This document shows positions 49,101-61,591 of a DNA stretch of 64,000 nucleotides, one piece after another (position 1 is the stretch's first letter; the number at the start of each line of letters is the position of its first letter). Position numbers and translations under genes: made by a program. The DNA is taken from the NCBI GenBank assembly GCA_017562135.1, contig QEYB01000448.1, positions 1,302,001 to 1,366,000 of the forward strand. Direction: 5' to 3'. This DNA comes from Dipylidium caninum. Its lineage: Eukaryota > Platyhelminthes > Cestoda > Cyclophyllidea > Dipylidiidae. Below the pieces are notes generated by a model that had not been told where the DNA came from, ran no database searches, and worked only from the letters and a program-made list of their open reading frames with translations.

Positions 49101-52100
49101 CCTCCCACGACTCCGATTAATATTATTTTTCGCTTTTTCCTCCTCAGAACTACACCCAAATCTGCGGGTTAATCTTCTCGTTATTTCGCATAAAGTTCGT
49201 CGAGTCGGAGAGACCGAAATCCCCGATAGCTCCACAGTTTCATGCATTTACGCACCAAGTGATATTAAGTCAAAAAATACCGAAAACAGCGTTCACGTTA
49301 AGGCTGCCTTACTTCAACACCCACTTGATTTTACTTAGTTGGTGAATGCTTGTGTAAGCCGTAGGGAATCGAAATAACCTAACTCGTCAAAACCCTTTCA
49401 CTTCACTCTCCCATTCATTCCAACATTCTGTTCTTCCCTTTTAACATTTTCCGGGCCAACTGGCGGGCCCCTTCACTTCCACCGACCTCCATCGCCTTCC
49501 ATTAAGAGATAACTTATTAGTGACCGAAGGCTCCCCCTAGTAATTCAAACATTTCTTTATCGCGCCGCCATAGCCTAGCAGATGTCATGAGGGTCATTAC
49601 CCTTTGTCAACTTTTATTACTTCCGCACACTCCTTCCTTGCCGAACGAGAAGGAATTCGAATTTGACGTCGATTTGTCTACTTACTGCTATGTTCTTATT
49701 AATTTTAAGGGTAACAGAGTGCCTTTTGATGGCTAAAGACTGCATTTCGCGTGATATATCCTCAAGCCACAGATGCCAATGAGGCGCCTCTTGAGCGATC
49801 TCAGTCGCGAGGCCTCCTCTCAACGTTAAACCACCAATTCGTTTATTTCCTTCTTCGGGGGGTGACGAACCAGGATCCTTTTGGTGGCCAAGACACTGTT
49901 ACTTCATGTTGTATTACGTGAAGATCTCGCTTTTATCGAATTCAATTTGCGATGCCACGTTTGAACATGTCGTCGTGGCATTTGTCAACTGTCCGTGTTG
50001 AAATGGCAGTGCTGTCAGAGGCGCCTGTGTGGCTCCAAGTCAACGCATTTGCAGCAGCCATGTGGATTGTGTATTTTAAAGGCGGAGCTTTGACGGCCCA
50101 CCCATCCATATATGGTTGTGTGTGTTGGGAGGGGATTTTGGGGTGAAGTTACACACAGCCCTTTATTCTGCCATGATTGATGATGTGGGACAACCGCCTC
50201 CAAACAGGGCAGCGTCCACGAGCCGCTGAAGTGGAATTAATTTTCCTCCTGTGTGACAAAGTTCGGCTTAAGTGACGACCGTAGCTCCGTCGGCAAAATG
50301 GCCCAGCCTATTTGTCCAGACCGCCCATGGTCATTAGCATGAATGTCGAGTACTAAAGGCGAGGCGGCGGATTGCACAAAACCGCTTCCGCTGTCTGATT
50401 GCAGGATGTCGAAAAACTCAAACTTTTCTGCCTAGACACTACACTTCCCCACTAGCCCTGTTTTTTTTTATTACTTTTCTGCCATATTAGCGTGAAAATT
50501 CTGCGTCCGGAAGCCCACTTCTTGTCACAGTCACCTGGCTAAACTGACTTCCGTTGATGATTTAAGTATTTGCATGCCCAGTGGTGAGCCTTTCCACTTG
50601 CCAGAGATTTGCCCAACGACCCTGTTGCCAGAGATTTGCCCAACGACCCTGTTGCACTTGACTACCTGTTAAATTTTAAAGTAGCCCCGAGCGAAAAGCC
50701 GAGCTCATGGCGTTAAGCCTTTTCGGTCGACTGCAACTTCGCCTCCCGTTTCCCATTCCTCTTGCACGCCGCTAAAACCGTAGTTCACTCAATTCCGGTA
50801 CAATGACTGCTTAAAAAAGGCAACTACAACACGAAATTGTCTAAGACGAGTTTGTATAACACCAACCACGATGAGGTGTGGGAAATAAAATGGGGCCGTG
50901 GCAGTCCACCTGGGCGAGTCACGGGAAGACTCGCACACCAACAAGTGGGGAATATTCGTAATTTGCACACGCGACGATGGGTGAAATTTTTCAGACAAAA
51001 AAAGACGAATAATGCAAATTAGTCCCTCCCGTTTGTGAGCGCGGCAGTAGGAGGGGAATTTAATCAAGTCTCCGACTGTCCACAGACGGCGGTGTGCTCG
51101 AGGGTTGTCAGACTGGGAATCCTGACATTTTCAAATTGTTCCGTTCCCCTGTTTTGTGTTTATTCCCGATATAAATGTTTTAACTCATATCCGTTTAAAA
51201 TTATCCCGGGGCGCGATTATTAACAAGGAGCGACAGGAAATTAATAAAATTGCCGCATAATTACATTCTTTCGGAGCCGCTGAACCTTTCTAACACCCAC
51301 AATTATTTATTACTTTTGCTCCTTTTTTTTATAAACATGTAAGTCATGGTTTATGGCCTCCTCTCATCGGTGTATGCCTCACAAGCTCTGTGGGACCTTC
51401 TTGCAGAAGGGTCCTTTCACACAAAAGCACGGCGTGGGCGAGAAGATGTGCTAAAGGGCAAAGTGTTGCGGTCCTATTAATCTTTCCTTGTGACTCTCCC
51501 TTCGAGAACCCTCGATCCTGCCACCAGAACAGTTGCATTTATAAGTTTTTTTTGTGTGCAAAAGGTCACAAGCTGATGTACCCAAACATTTGTGCGGCGC
51601 CTCCACGTCCACTGAGGTTCTGCTCATAACTGTCTGCTTTGGCTCCACGCCATAGCGTGCGATATTCGCATCACCATGCGGATGTGTGGACAATAATTTT
51701 GATGAATGCATGGTGTAGATTTTGATAGCCCGGTTTGGAGACATCTTCACCTACCCATCCACCTATTTATCCGGCCACCGTCACCCATACACTCACACAC
51801 ACATGTGTGTGGGTGTGCACAAAAGCCTTCCAAGCCCTTTTCGAAATCGCATTTGTGCTTGTTCAACAGACTCCAGTGAGTCACAGCGGACACTTGCACG
51901 GGCTTGGGGTGTCTTCGCCTCGAAAGGTCAGCACGATCAAAATGTCTCAGGCTCTCGGCGCATGTGTATGTGTGTGTGTGTGTGTGTGTTTCTGAGCGTT
52001 TAATGTCGCGGGATACATAAAACCCCCCGGTGATTGGGAACTTCGCGGGAAAAGCAGAAGCAGGCTTAGGGGCAACCCGTTTTCCCCATTGGCAAGGAAT

Positions 52101-55100
52101 TGTTCATCCTCATTTACCTAATAGGAGATATCCTTCGGGGAGGCACATAAGTGGCTATGCCGGGTGGAGGTAGCCAAGCCCACCGCGAACTGCGTCTGGT
52201 CGCATGAAATCAGCCTGCTTTTCTATATTTCAGTTGCTATCCTACAACGAAGGCGGTAATATCGGCATGGCAGCACAGGATCACCGAGAACCGGTAATCT
52301 CGAACCGACTCAACGCGCTCTTCATGGTGGACACGGCGGCTCTGTTGCAGGTTTGTTTTGCCTGAAGAGGCGGCTTTATACGGTAGAAGACACGGTGGGT
52401 AACTGCGCTAGTCGCGTCCTCACCACTACCTGTACAACGGGCCGAGGACTTTTTGTGTGGGAGTGAATGCCAGCCCCATTGGAGTCTTGATAACGCTCGC
52501 GACGGAACTAGCCTTTAAGGAAAATTGTTCCTCTGGTCGCATAATTAATGGCCGGGAGGAACTTTGGCCATATTTCTTGAGGGTTTTGCATTCCACGCTG
52601 GGCCTAAGAGTGCTTAAAGACCAAGAATGTTTTGCAAACCATGACACCGGCCCCCTTATACGTCGTGGCGTAGCCCCACTATCCGCCACACCACTGAAAC
52701 ACATTGGGGCGAGACGACAACAACATGACGCCAGTGATTCGCCCGTTTAAAGTGTCTGAAGGAGGAAGTGGAAGTGCATTTGAGTCTGTCTGATGTTTTT
52801 ACGGGCATTCACTCAATGCTTTGCTTCACTCCGTCCGACTTTTTCTGCAATGCCATTTCCAAACTTATTAAATTGGTAAAAATTGTTCAGAATTTTGATC
52901 ATTTTATTAATGGAGAAAGGAATACTGGAAAATGGTCGCAAATTGGTCCTTTGTCTGATAGTTCCGATGGGTACCCTTAGCTCTTGTACTTGTAAGCCAC
53001 CTATTCCCTTAATAAAATTGCCATACTACTTTCTTGATTCAAAACACCCGAGGCCGGAGAATCCAGTGAGAAAGTGGAGTTCTTGCGCTGCGGTGGCGCC
53101 TCATTTTAAGAAATCTGACTTCCGGCATGATGACCGATTTGTGTAGAATGTTGCGGCCTTTCGAAGTCACTATTTGTTGCAGGCCCTTGGCAAACACTCA
53201 CCGACCAAAATGGACGTAGACTCACGAGCTACTAATCGACGGTGTACGCAGGTTAAGAAGAAATTTCCGACTGTAGTCCCACGAATCGTGAAGTTATAAG
53301 AGAGAGAGAGAGAGAAAGAGAAAGAGAGAGCGCGCGCATTCACTCGCTGACAAGAAACCTGGGTGCGCCGGCCGAATGATAACTGGAGTGTCAGGTAGGC
53401 CTAAAATACCTCAGCGGCCAGAGAAAGAATATTGCATTTGGACTGTTTTCTGAATAAGTAAAATAAAATAATGTGATCCTCTCATGGTGGCGAGTAGCGG
53501 GTTGCATTTTTAAAGTGAAGCCTGGTTGGGAAACGTGTTCTTCCTCGAAAAGACGTAATTGCGTCCGTTCCACCTCCTAGTGCTTCCACCACCCTACTAT
53601 TTTACTTTCCATCGTCTATTTTTCGCCCGATTCACCAACAAATTATAATCTCAGCGGGCTCGAGAACATTTTTGGAGTTGTAAAACCGGATTCAGAGGCA
53701 TGGAAACCAGTTTGGATAATCTCCCGAGGGCACCTGTTCAGTACACGGGCGTCAACTCGGGTCTCTCCAAACCACCTCTCAACTTCCACACCCCACCGCA
53801 ATTCTCACGAGACATGTGTACGCAAGTGCGAAACGAACCGCTAAGTGGTGATTCTCCTTTCCAGCACCCATTTTGAAGTAGTTTATGCAATATATTTCCC
53901 GTATAGTAAATAACCGAAACGGCCTCCAGTGTAAAATAATGTGGCAGGGAAGTTTGTGCATTTTTTAGGCTACCAAAATGGCCGTTAAGTGGAGAGTAGT
54001 TAATGCAAAAGCTCACGAAAATTCTCCTAATTTGAAAGGTCTGGTAGTAATTTTGAACGTGGACACCGGATAGTCGGTGTTGTTTTGCGAAAGCGGGCTT
54101 GACGCCCAGACATGGTTTCGGAAGCGGGGAGAATTCTACCGCCTTCTCAGCACCGCAGCCACCTGGCTTAGCCTATACTGTGAAAAGTTATCTACAAAAG
54201 TAAACACCATTACCCCGGAGTGTATTGTTCGACTTGGAAAAAAAAGATAAGAATAGGGGGCCGTAGAGCCTCAGATGGGAGAGACAGAGGGAGGAGTAAA
54301 CACGGCGCCACGGCTGGGAAGCAGAAGATTTGACTGTCGATGTCATTTTGGCATTCTTTCGGTATAAGATAACCGCGAGGGAACTTATTCCTCCCAAGCA
54401 AATTCGTGATTAATGGGAATACTTAGAGCAAGTACCGTGATAATGTCCACATTCAGTTTTCCTGTTGTACAGTAACTTAAGTAGTACGCTTCATAATCCG
54501 AGACAATTTGAATTGCATAGGAATTTTGCCTTTTTTTCAAAACTTGATAAATACGCACAGATCAGAAAGTATTGGGTTCGGAATGACAAAGAACTGGGAG
54601 AAAGGGGGGGGGGGAAATAAGTGAGTGGGTCATGTGTAACCGCATTTACGTTTTCCTAACCCTCTGCTCTAACAGGACCTTTGCGCGGTGAAGGAAGACA
54701 GGGCCAAATTGAAGGTGCAGAATTACATAATGGAGAAGGAGTTGCGAGCGATACAACTGAGCCACCAGGGCCATTGTCTCGCGGAGTCCACACTGCGGTC
54801 CCAACTGAACGCCCTGCAAATCGACCGGAACCTTCAGATGCTCAAGACATCGGACCGTGGCGGAGGCCAGAATCCCATCACCCAACAGATTGAGGTAAGT
54901 GCTGTCACAGGCCACATGTAACATGATTGACTGCTTCATTTTAGTTCTGTCAGGGCAACAGTTCGAGGCGAGGCCATCTACAGTATCATCGTTTCCTAAT
55001 TAGTTCGCTAGCAAATAAATACCTCCACTGCTTCCCTGGGGCAAAACCGATCTCTTAACATTTTTATTGGGGAGAATAATGTGAACTTTGGCGGTGAACA

Positions 55101-55657
55101 AAAGTCCATGAGAATTATATTGTTCCATTTAGAGCCTCCAGTCGGCATTCGAATCCCTTCGCAAAGGCGCGGAACAGCATCAGTCACAGAGCGAAGAGCT
55201 TGTCAACGATTTGAAGCAAGCTAATGCTGCCTTGATAACTGCTTTCGAGAAGGCCAAATCAAAGTATCTCGCGCGAATTCGAAAACTCGAGAGCCAGATA
55301 GCGGCTCCTTCGTCCACGCCACTGTTGCCTCGATCCACGTCCTCCGCCGCCTCTGTCTCCACTAAACGTGCCATCAGCACACGACCTCCCTTGGTGCCGG
55401 CCCACAAGACCGCCCACCTACAGCCCCCCCTGCCCCCTGTCTCACCGCCACCGGCCTCAGATGTCTACGAGGTCATCCAGGACTCGCACGTCGGCCCCGC
55501 GACCACTTGGCAGAGCCCTGGTCAGGTCTTTGTCGGCATGTCGGCCTCAACAGATGCCACTTCACCCAACGGTTGCTACTCCCTGGTGCGAAGCGCACCC
55601 TTCTACCCGAAACAACCCATGTCGATGATGAACAGAGCGCCTCCCAGACCTAGATGA
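28147..55657 (+). CDS. MCC: MCC-like (colorectal mutant cancer protein) coiled-coil scaffold
   Basis: MCC proteins are cytoplasmic/cortical coiled-coil scaffolds linked to polarity and Wnt and NF-kB signalling. Exons found: 28147-28213, 29356-29723, 30562-30900, 40272-40670, 45184-45669, 46139-46572, 46829-46931 (weak), 48304-49005, 52234-52350, 54676-54894 and 55133-55657. Phases agree at every junction, for about 1,250 aa identified. Key matches to the family: ARYEDRITELHGVLEELKRK in exon 3, LYSSELALLLHK in exon 6, WNRVKEMKLRHILDQ in exon 8, LLSYNEGG...ISNRLNALFM in exon 9, EDRAKLKVQNYIMEKELRAI in exon 10, and SEELVNDLKQANAALITAF then KLESQI in the last exon. Exons 4, 6 and 8 are dominated by low-complexity Ser/Thr/Gly/Ala. 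The coiled-coil block expected between exons 3 and 4 was not found, so one or more exons are probably missing from my model. The tail is proline-rich and ends RAPPRPR. Exon 2 could instead start at 29380. Confidence 0.8.
28214..30561. other. Introns 1 and 2 of the MCC-like gene
   Basis: AT-rich introns at 28214-29355 and 29724-30561 flank exon 2 (29356-29723). A perfect 15-bp tandem duplication (AACAATGGACGACGT twice) lies near 29999-30028. Nothing else was recognised. Confidence 0.45.
39351..39380. repeat. (GCCCC)6 tandem repeat
   Basis: Six perfect GCCCC units within a longer C-rich tract in an MCC-like intron. The minus strand reads GGGGC repeats and could form a G-quadruplex. The unit also resembles GC-box (Sp1-type) sites. 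Confidence 0.9.
39538..39555. repeat. Homopolymer of 18 cytosines
   Basis: An uninterrupted C run in the same intron as the GCCCC repeats. Its length is likely to vary between individuals and is prone to sequencing error. Confidence 0.9.
41466..41575 (+). repeat. G-rich GGGT/GGGA tract, quadruplex-prone
   Basis: Repeated GGGT and then GGGA/GGGC runs on the transcribed-sense strand of an MCC-like intron. There are more than four runs of three or more G at one-base spacing, the classic requirement for a very stable quadruplex in DNA or pre-mRNA. Confidence 0.85.
44283..44341. repeat. Paired CA and GT microsatellites
   Basis: A CA-rich stretch is followed after about 11 bases by (GT)13. The two are mutually complementary and could fold into a hairpin. 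Confidence 0.85.
46932..48303. other. Intron 7 of the MCC-like gene
   Basis: A phase-0 intron between the weak exon at 46829-46931 and the long low-complexity exon at 48304-49005. An overlapping frame pair at 47258-47748 is open on both strands but has no recognisable product. Alternative acceptors exist at 48296 and 48303; the second keeps phase. Confidence 0.4.
49006..52233. other. Intron 8 of the MCC-like gene
   Basis: A 3.2 kb phase-0 intron with no recognised exon. It contains a perfect 27-bp tandem duplication at 50601-50654 and a TG run at 51969-51989. Confidence 0.5.
50601..50654. repeat. Perfect 27-bp tandem duplication
   Basis: Two adjacent identical 27-base units, each beginning CCAGAGATTTGCCC and ending CCCTGTTG, at 50601-50627 and 50628-50654, in an intron of the MCC-like gene. 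The lack of differences points to a recent duplication. Confidence 0.9.
52351..54675. other. Intron 9 of the MCC-like gene
   Basis: A 2.3 kb phase-0 intron. It includes a GA-rich microsatellite at 53299-53330 and a G run near 54605. No coding exon was recognised. Confidence 0.5.
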
Positions 55658-55886
55658 TACCCTCCTCGTCGGACTGTGGTTAGAAGTGACTTTGAGATGA
55701 TAACACTACACAACCGTGTCGCTTTCCGCCCTCTCCTCCTATCCCTCTCCCCTTTCTGCGACTAGTGCCTGCTGTATAAAAACGCTTCTGCCCCGTTATA
55801 GATAACTCCTCATATCTCAACTCCTTTCTTTGGTCTTACTAAGACTTATATACAATTGTTGATCGTCTTCTCACTGTGGCATATGC

Positions 55887-55892
55887 AATAAA
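55887..55892 (+). terminator. Poly(A) signal of the MCC-like gene
   Basis: Canonical AATAAA 230 bases after the MCC-like stop codon, in the right orientation and at a plausible 3' UTR distance. Confidence 0.6.
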
Positions 55893-58800
55893 AGTGAGGA
55901 TTTAGGGTCTCGTTCGAGGCGACCTGAACTTCCCTTCTTTGGTAGCATCCGTTAGAGTGACAAGTGCGGAGATCAAAACTGGCGGTGCAGACTGCCCGGC
56001 CAATAATCTATTCACGCCTTAATTAAGTCGTTCCGCGGCTATTTTTGGATGTGCCACGAATTCCCTCTCCAAACAATTGGTCTTTGTAAATAAGGGCAGT
56101 CGAAGGAGGCGAGCTGGGGGAACTACGGTCACCCAACCTCAACACCGCCCCAGGAGTCAAAGTGTCCACCTCTTCGAATGGCCTTCAATTTCGGTGTTTA
56201 AGATCCTGTCCTCCTGACAACAAATTCCAAAAATCTACCTGGAAATGCAAAGCCAGGGTATGCACGGGGCCCACCCACTTCCCCTGAAATTTCAATCAAG
56301 GCGATTTGTCCACTTCCATACCTCTTCTGACGCGTCGATACCCGTGGGACGAAGGCGGCACAGAAAATTAAACCCAGCTTGCACAGTGTTTTCATAAATG
56401 TCTGATCCATGTTATTTTTACTTTGGTAGGAATCACTTTATGTATTTCCCAATCTCCAAAGACATCTCAAAAAATTAACTTTAAACTACAATACCTCTGA
56501 TTTCCTGCCTTAACTCCTTTTACACTGCTACGGGTACGAGGACTACAATTACACCAAAAAATAGTGGTTAATTATGTGTTTCGTGGCAATTCAACCGAGA
56601 TGGAACAGCCACTTAGTTGTAGTATCCGAGTGTTCTTTCAAGCGCCATATGCCAGTGATTCGTTTTCGTTTTCGTTTTCTGGCTCATCAACTAGACTAGA
56701 AGAGATGAGTTAGCCTCGTAAAAGTGGAAGAGAGTAATATAATTTATTTCAATTTTTGGAACATGGATACTGTGGAAATGTGATTAAAACAAATTTACAC
56801 TGTCTCTCGTGTGTTTAGACTACTCTCCGCGCGCCAGCAGGGCAGATCAGCTATAAGGTGGGAAAAGGGGCGAGAAGAAGGGCGAAAGATTTTCGAAAGG
56901 GTACGAAGATTTATGTGCGCAGGATGACCAAAGAAACGACAGTTAAGATGATTCTGATTAATTGTTCGGCAAAAGAAGGCACGAATATTTGCACCATTAA
57001 TACAAATGAGGGTAAATGGGAGTAGGTGTAAGCTTATTTTCCAAAGTGTGCACATGGTTAATCTATAATAATCTATAAGATTGCACCTAAACGTGTAAAA
57101 CCCCAATGCTTATGAGGCAATTCCATCTCTCCCTCATGTCCAAACCTCAATTTTGCAATGCAAAAATTAGCCGCGTCGGTGGAGAATGGTTGTGAAGGTA
57201 TCTACTGTCCTTAACCATGAGCTTTGGAAGTCTGCCATAAGCACGTGCCAGCTGGTGAATAACCACCAATAGAACGCATTGAGAATGGGTCTAAAAACTT
57301 ACTGGTAATTGGGAAGCACTTGTGTCGGTGGTTCTGACAACGAATGTACTTTCGAATCCTTTCCTGAATGCTGAAAAAAAAGGTAAAGGATAGGACACGC
57401 AGCGGTGACAAGGGGAAGAGGAGTCCCGAAGGCGTGAGTCAATCGCGAAATTAAATCAGGTGATCGGAATGGCCTGACGATTTAAGGGTCTGGTGGCAGC
57501 TGTGGTGGCGGTGGGGCAATGCCACACGCTTGTTGCTACCTCTGCAGTATTCCCTCTCCCCAATACATCCACTAGGCCCAAACTTGCGACCAAGGAGACA
57601 CATACACACACACACACATAAACACATTTATAGGGAGAGAATACTGATGACTCAGACCCGTAAATACACTCATCCGAGGTGCATTAGGGAAAAGGCCGAT
57701 CACTCTACCCTCTCGTCCGCTTTCTCCAACCACCCCCCGCCCCCTCTCCTTCCCCCGCCACGCACACCAGCCCCACAGGCGTGTTACACCACCATCCTCG
57801 TCAGTCTAGACGAGGTATGTGTCTCAATAACCCCCATCAACAGAACCGTAAATGCCCTCCTTATGTGGGTTGATACACACATTCCCAACAAGACTCAACA
57901 TCTCACATTCTGACATCGGTTTCGTGTGTGAATGGGGTGTGCAGGTGCCCATGAGAATACACCAAAAAGGGGGGAGGGAGGATAATGATGACAGGAAAGG
58001 CACAAGGACCCGATGGCCTAGTAACGACGGGCGAAGACTCTTAACAATGATGGAACCACACTTGCGACAGTAAATGAGCACAAATGTCTTTGTGAACAGT
58101 CTGGCCTTGACCCTCCGTCATTCTCTCACCATGTTAGTAGCGGCCCCGATAAATGGCCAAAGGGTAACGGGAGGATGACAGCGTCATTACTTATCTAGAA
58201 TGCGTACACACAGAAATTTGTACATTCACACAAAGTGAGGGGGTAGTTGGTTAGATAGCGGAAGGGGTTTAGATTCCGGGTGGAATAGACCGCTTCCAGC
58301 GACCCCTTCTCACCATGACACACTACAATGTCTTAAGAGTTCAACGAACATCGAGATAGAGATTTTTTGTGCGAAGTTAGTTACATTAGCTTCCCTAAAA
58401 AACTTGTCAGTGTCATCTTACGATCCACAAGACATGCTCTTTTCAACTCCTCGTAATCAGCAGTGTGTGGTGGCGATTGAAAAGGATGTGGATAGTAAGT
58501 TGGCCTAAGTGTACTACACGCTCCGTGGCCCCCTCCATTGTCCAACAGAAGTGTGTGCTCAACACTGGAGTTGAAAGGAATTTTGTCTTAGGTCCCACCT
58601 AGTGCAACGAGAATCCCCCGACCTCCCTCTCCAACTTGCAACAAGTTAACGAATGAGAACCAGTACAAGCCGTTTGTAGGTGTAGAGAATGAAAACTTTG
58701 TCTAACAGTCAGCCTGCCACCAAATACCAACAAATAGGCGCATTATTGAGGTTGACTTACACAGGACCGGCACAAGTAGACTGACCCATTTCAAAGGGTC

Positions 58801-61591
58801 TCGATGGAGCATCGTGGAGGAGGCAGTGAAGGAAAGATGGGTCAAGATCGGCGTCAGGCAATGTCAACATGATCATTCGGGAGGAGACATTCTTCAGCAA
58901 GAAGGCCACATGAACCAGAGACAATGGTAGGACACACCCTCGCTACGAGGAAGGAAGTACAATATCAGCAATGGGCAGAATTTCATATTTTGAGCTAACA
59001 AAATATTATGTCAAAATCTAGTGGAGAGTAGATGAGGCACCCCAAAAAGCCGTAGATTAATTCAGCGCTTGTTATCTAAGCCCAGTTTATAAACGTATAG
59101 CCTCCATTTGCTTAAATATTAATAGGAATAGAACCTACTGTCTTCTAATCATCTCCCCACTTATAGCCATTAAAAAGAAATAAATAAAGTCGGCTCCATA
59201 CACGAGAAGGACAAGTTTATGCAAACTAGACTGTTTTTTCGGGCTCTCCTTCCCGTTCGCCAGGGTGAAGATGCAATGTTGATACGTATTCTGGCCAACA
59301 ATCGACGTGTGAAAATGAACAGGTAGGATAACACACTGTTGGACGTAAGAAATGCAACTGATTGCACCATGTAACACAGACGTCCGATGATGCGTAAAAA
59401 AGAGGGCCTAACCGGAAACCTGGCTGGGCGGCAAACAGGCGTTAAGGCGTAACCGGGTTGATCAGAGTGGACCCCAACCAACTCTGTGGAATATTTCATG
59501 TCTTTCCGAAAAGGACGACACATCAGTAATTGACAGGAAATAAATCCATGAACCGTTGGAAGTTAGTTGATTGTGGCAGTCACCGACGCTATGCAAAAGA
59601 CGTGACGGTCGAGCATCGTTACCTTTCGGCATAAATGTCAAGTATCTGCCTAATCTCTTGATTTAGATAATTAAGGAGGAATGGCAAAATAGAAGAAAAA
59701 GTGAAATCTCTTCAGAAGCATGGGTTGTTTGCCAGATATTCGACCCCGGTAAAAGTTATTTTATCCACGTTCTAGTGCCCAAAATCGGGAAGGTATGCAT
59801 GCGGGCAAAAGTTGCCCAAATCGCAGGCACGCAGATGTCATGTCAAAGTGTTTTACTTTTTCAACCCTACAATTTCACATTATGAAGATGTCGGCTTTAT
59901 GGAGGAATTAGGCCAAGAGTCCATCCACACGGATGGATAGTTAATTATGTTGGGGATATTTGTTGGTGATCTTGGCCAAGCCGCTCGGAGAAAACTGCAC
60001 CTGTGCGAGACTGTTTTTGTAAATGCAACCACCCTGCCTCGCATATGCAGCAGGGAGTGAAGGAGAAAGAGAGAGAGAAAGATAGAAAGAGAGAAAGAGG
60101 GAGGAAGGAAGAAAGGTCAGTAAGGCAATCAAATGTATGGTTATATTATGATTATAAGAAGTCGTTGGTGATGGGGTCAGTGCGATACTTGACTTTATGA
60201 CCACGGGCCGGTTGGCAGACCCATAAAGGCAACCTTTCTGCGGCCGGCATGGTTGCGTGCCTCCTGTCAATCCATCAATCAGTAAACCTGATCAAGAGCT
60301 CCATTGGGGTTGCAGAAACCATGCATGACACGCATTTAATCTCACTTGCTCGGGAAGAGGACATCTGCAGACGTGTCAAAATTTGCTAATAAAGGATTGA
60401 TGTCTAGTTTATGCACGTAACATCTCGAAATTTGATTTTAATGACGCCAAATGTTTGATGCATAAAGTCATATGGAAGGTGAATGATATTAACTCTGATC
60501 CCTTGGAGACCTAATTAAAAAACGACATTTAGCGGAGGCCACTGGCTTTGACGATGGAAAAAGAGGGTGAAACTTGTTTACTTCTTTTACGGAACAGGAT
60601 AAATTGTAAATGTTATACTAACCGGGATATTAAATTTAATACACCTGTTGGATGTCCTTCAAGGTCTTCTACAGACCATTTAGTGATTTCATCATTTGCA
60701 AAAGGTTGTAGGAAAGAACAAACTGAAATCCACCAAGACCGTAAACCATAAATGGAAAGTTTGACATCTTTATTCATTTTTTACCACCCACAAAATGAAA
60801 GTTTCTAGACTCTGCCTGAAATACGGGAAAGAATCATCTTAGGTGCAAAAAAGCATTGTCACCTTTAATGAACCCACTTCCAGAATTTCAACTCAGAGGG
60901 TAGAATAACTACAGAATAGGTTATCTACCGCGGAGACATATAAAAATTAGTCGCTATTCTGAAATTATACTGACTCTGAAAAACGCTAAAACAACTGGAA
61001 CTGTAAATAAAGATATTGCCGACAATCTTTTGGACTTTTTGTAGCAGAGAAACGTCACATCAAATACACCGATTAAGTTTGCAGCCACGATGTCACTCGC
61101 AAGCGATAAATGGTAACAATTGAAATCAAAACCCATTCCATGAGTTGAAAACAACGTGTTTACAAGAAGGAGGATGTAAAGGTGACCTTTGATAGACATA
61201 ATCACTATTAAATTATTCAAATAAATCTGACATCTTGTTGCCAGATTAAAATGCAAATGAGAACGCAAATTATGTACAAGAGTTAAGGAGAAAATCAACC
61301 ACTTCCAAGTTTATTACCTCCTCTGATTGGTGATAGGCTAAAAAAGGAAAAGGGGTTCTATGCACACCCCACAAACGCCTGAATTAACATGCACTCCTAT
61401 CACTTTCTCTCCTTTTCGGCCTCCAGTCACGCCTTATGGTGTGGAATGGGGTTGGCAAGAGAATCCAGAGCAGCAATAATTTATTATAGGCGCTAAACGG
61501 AGGAAATTTTATTCACGCCTTATTCCCGAAATCAAACTTAGGCAATGGCTCGCATTTCAGTCCACACACCAGCAAATAAAGAATACATTAC
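55893..61591. other. Non-coding stretch between the MCC-like and HDAC-like genes
   Basis: 5.7 kb with no exon I can support on either strand. It may hold the 3' end of the minus-strand HDAC-like gene. CA microsatellite sequence lies near 57601-57620 and a purine-rich tract (GA, GGAA) at 60055-60116. The longer frames (59170-59523 minus, 56795-57106 minus, 60954-61298 minus) look like chance. Confidence 0.4.

Noticed and set aside
59170..59523. Minus-strand frame of 117 codons as a gene
   Set aside because: No family motif, no splice partners and a biased composition; it is probably a chance frame.
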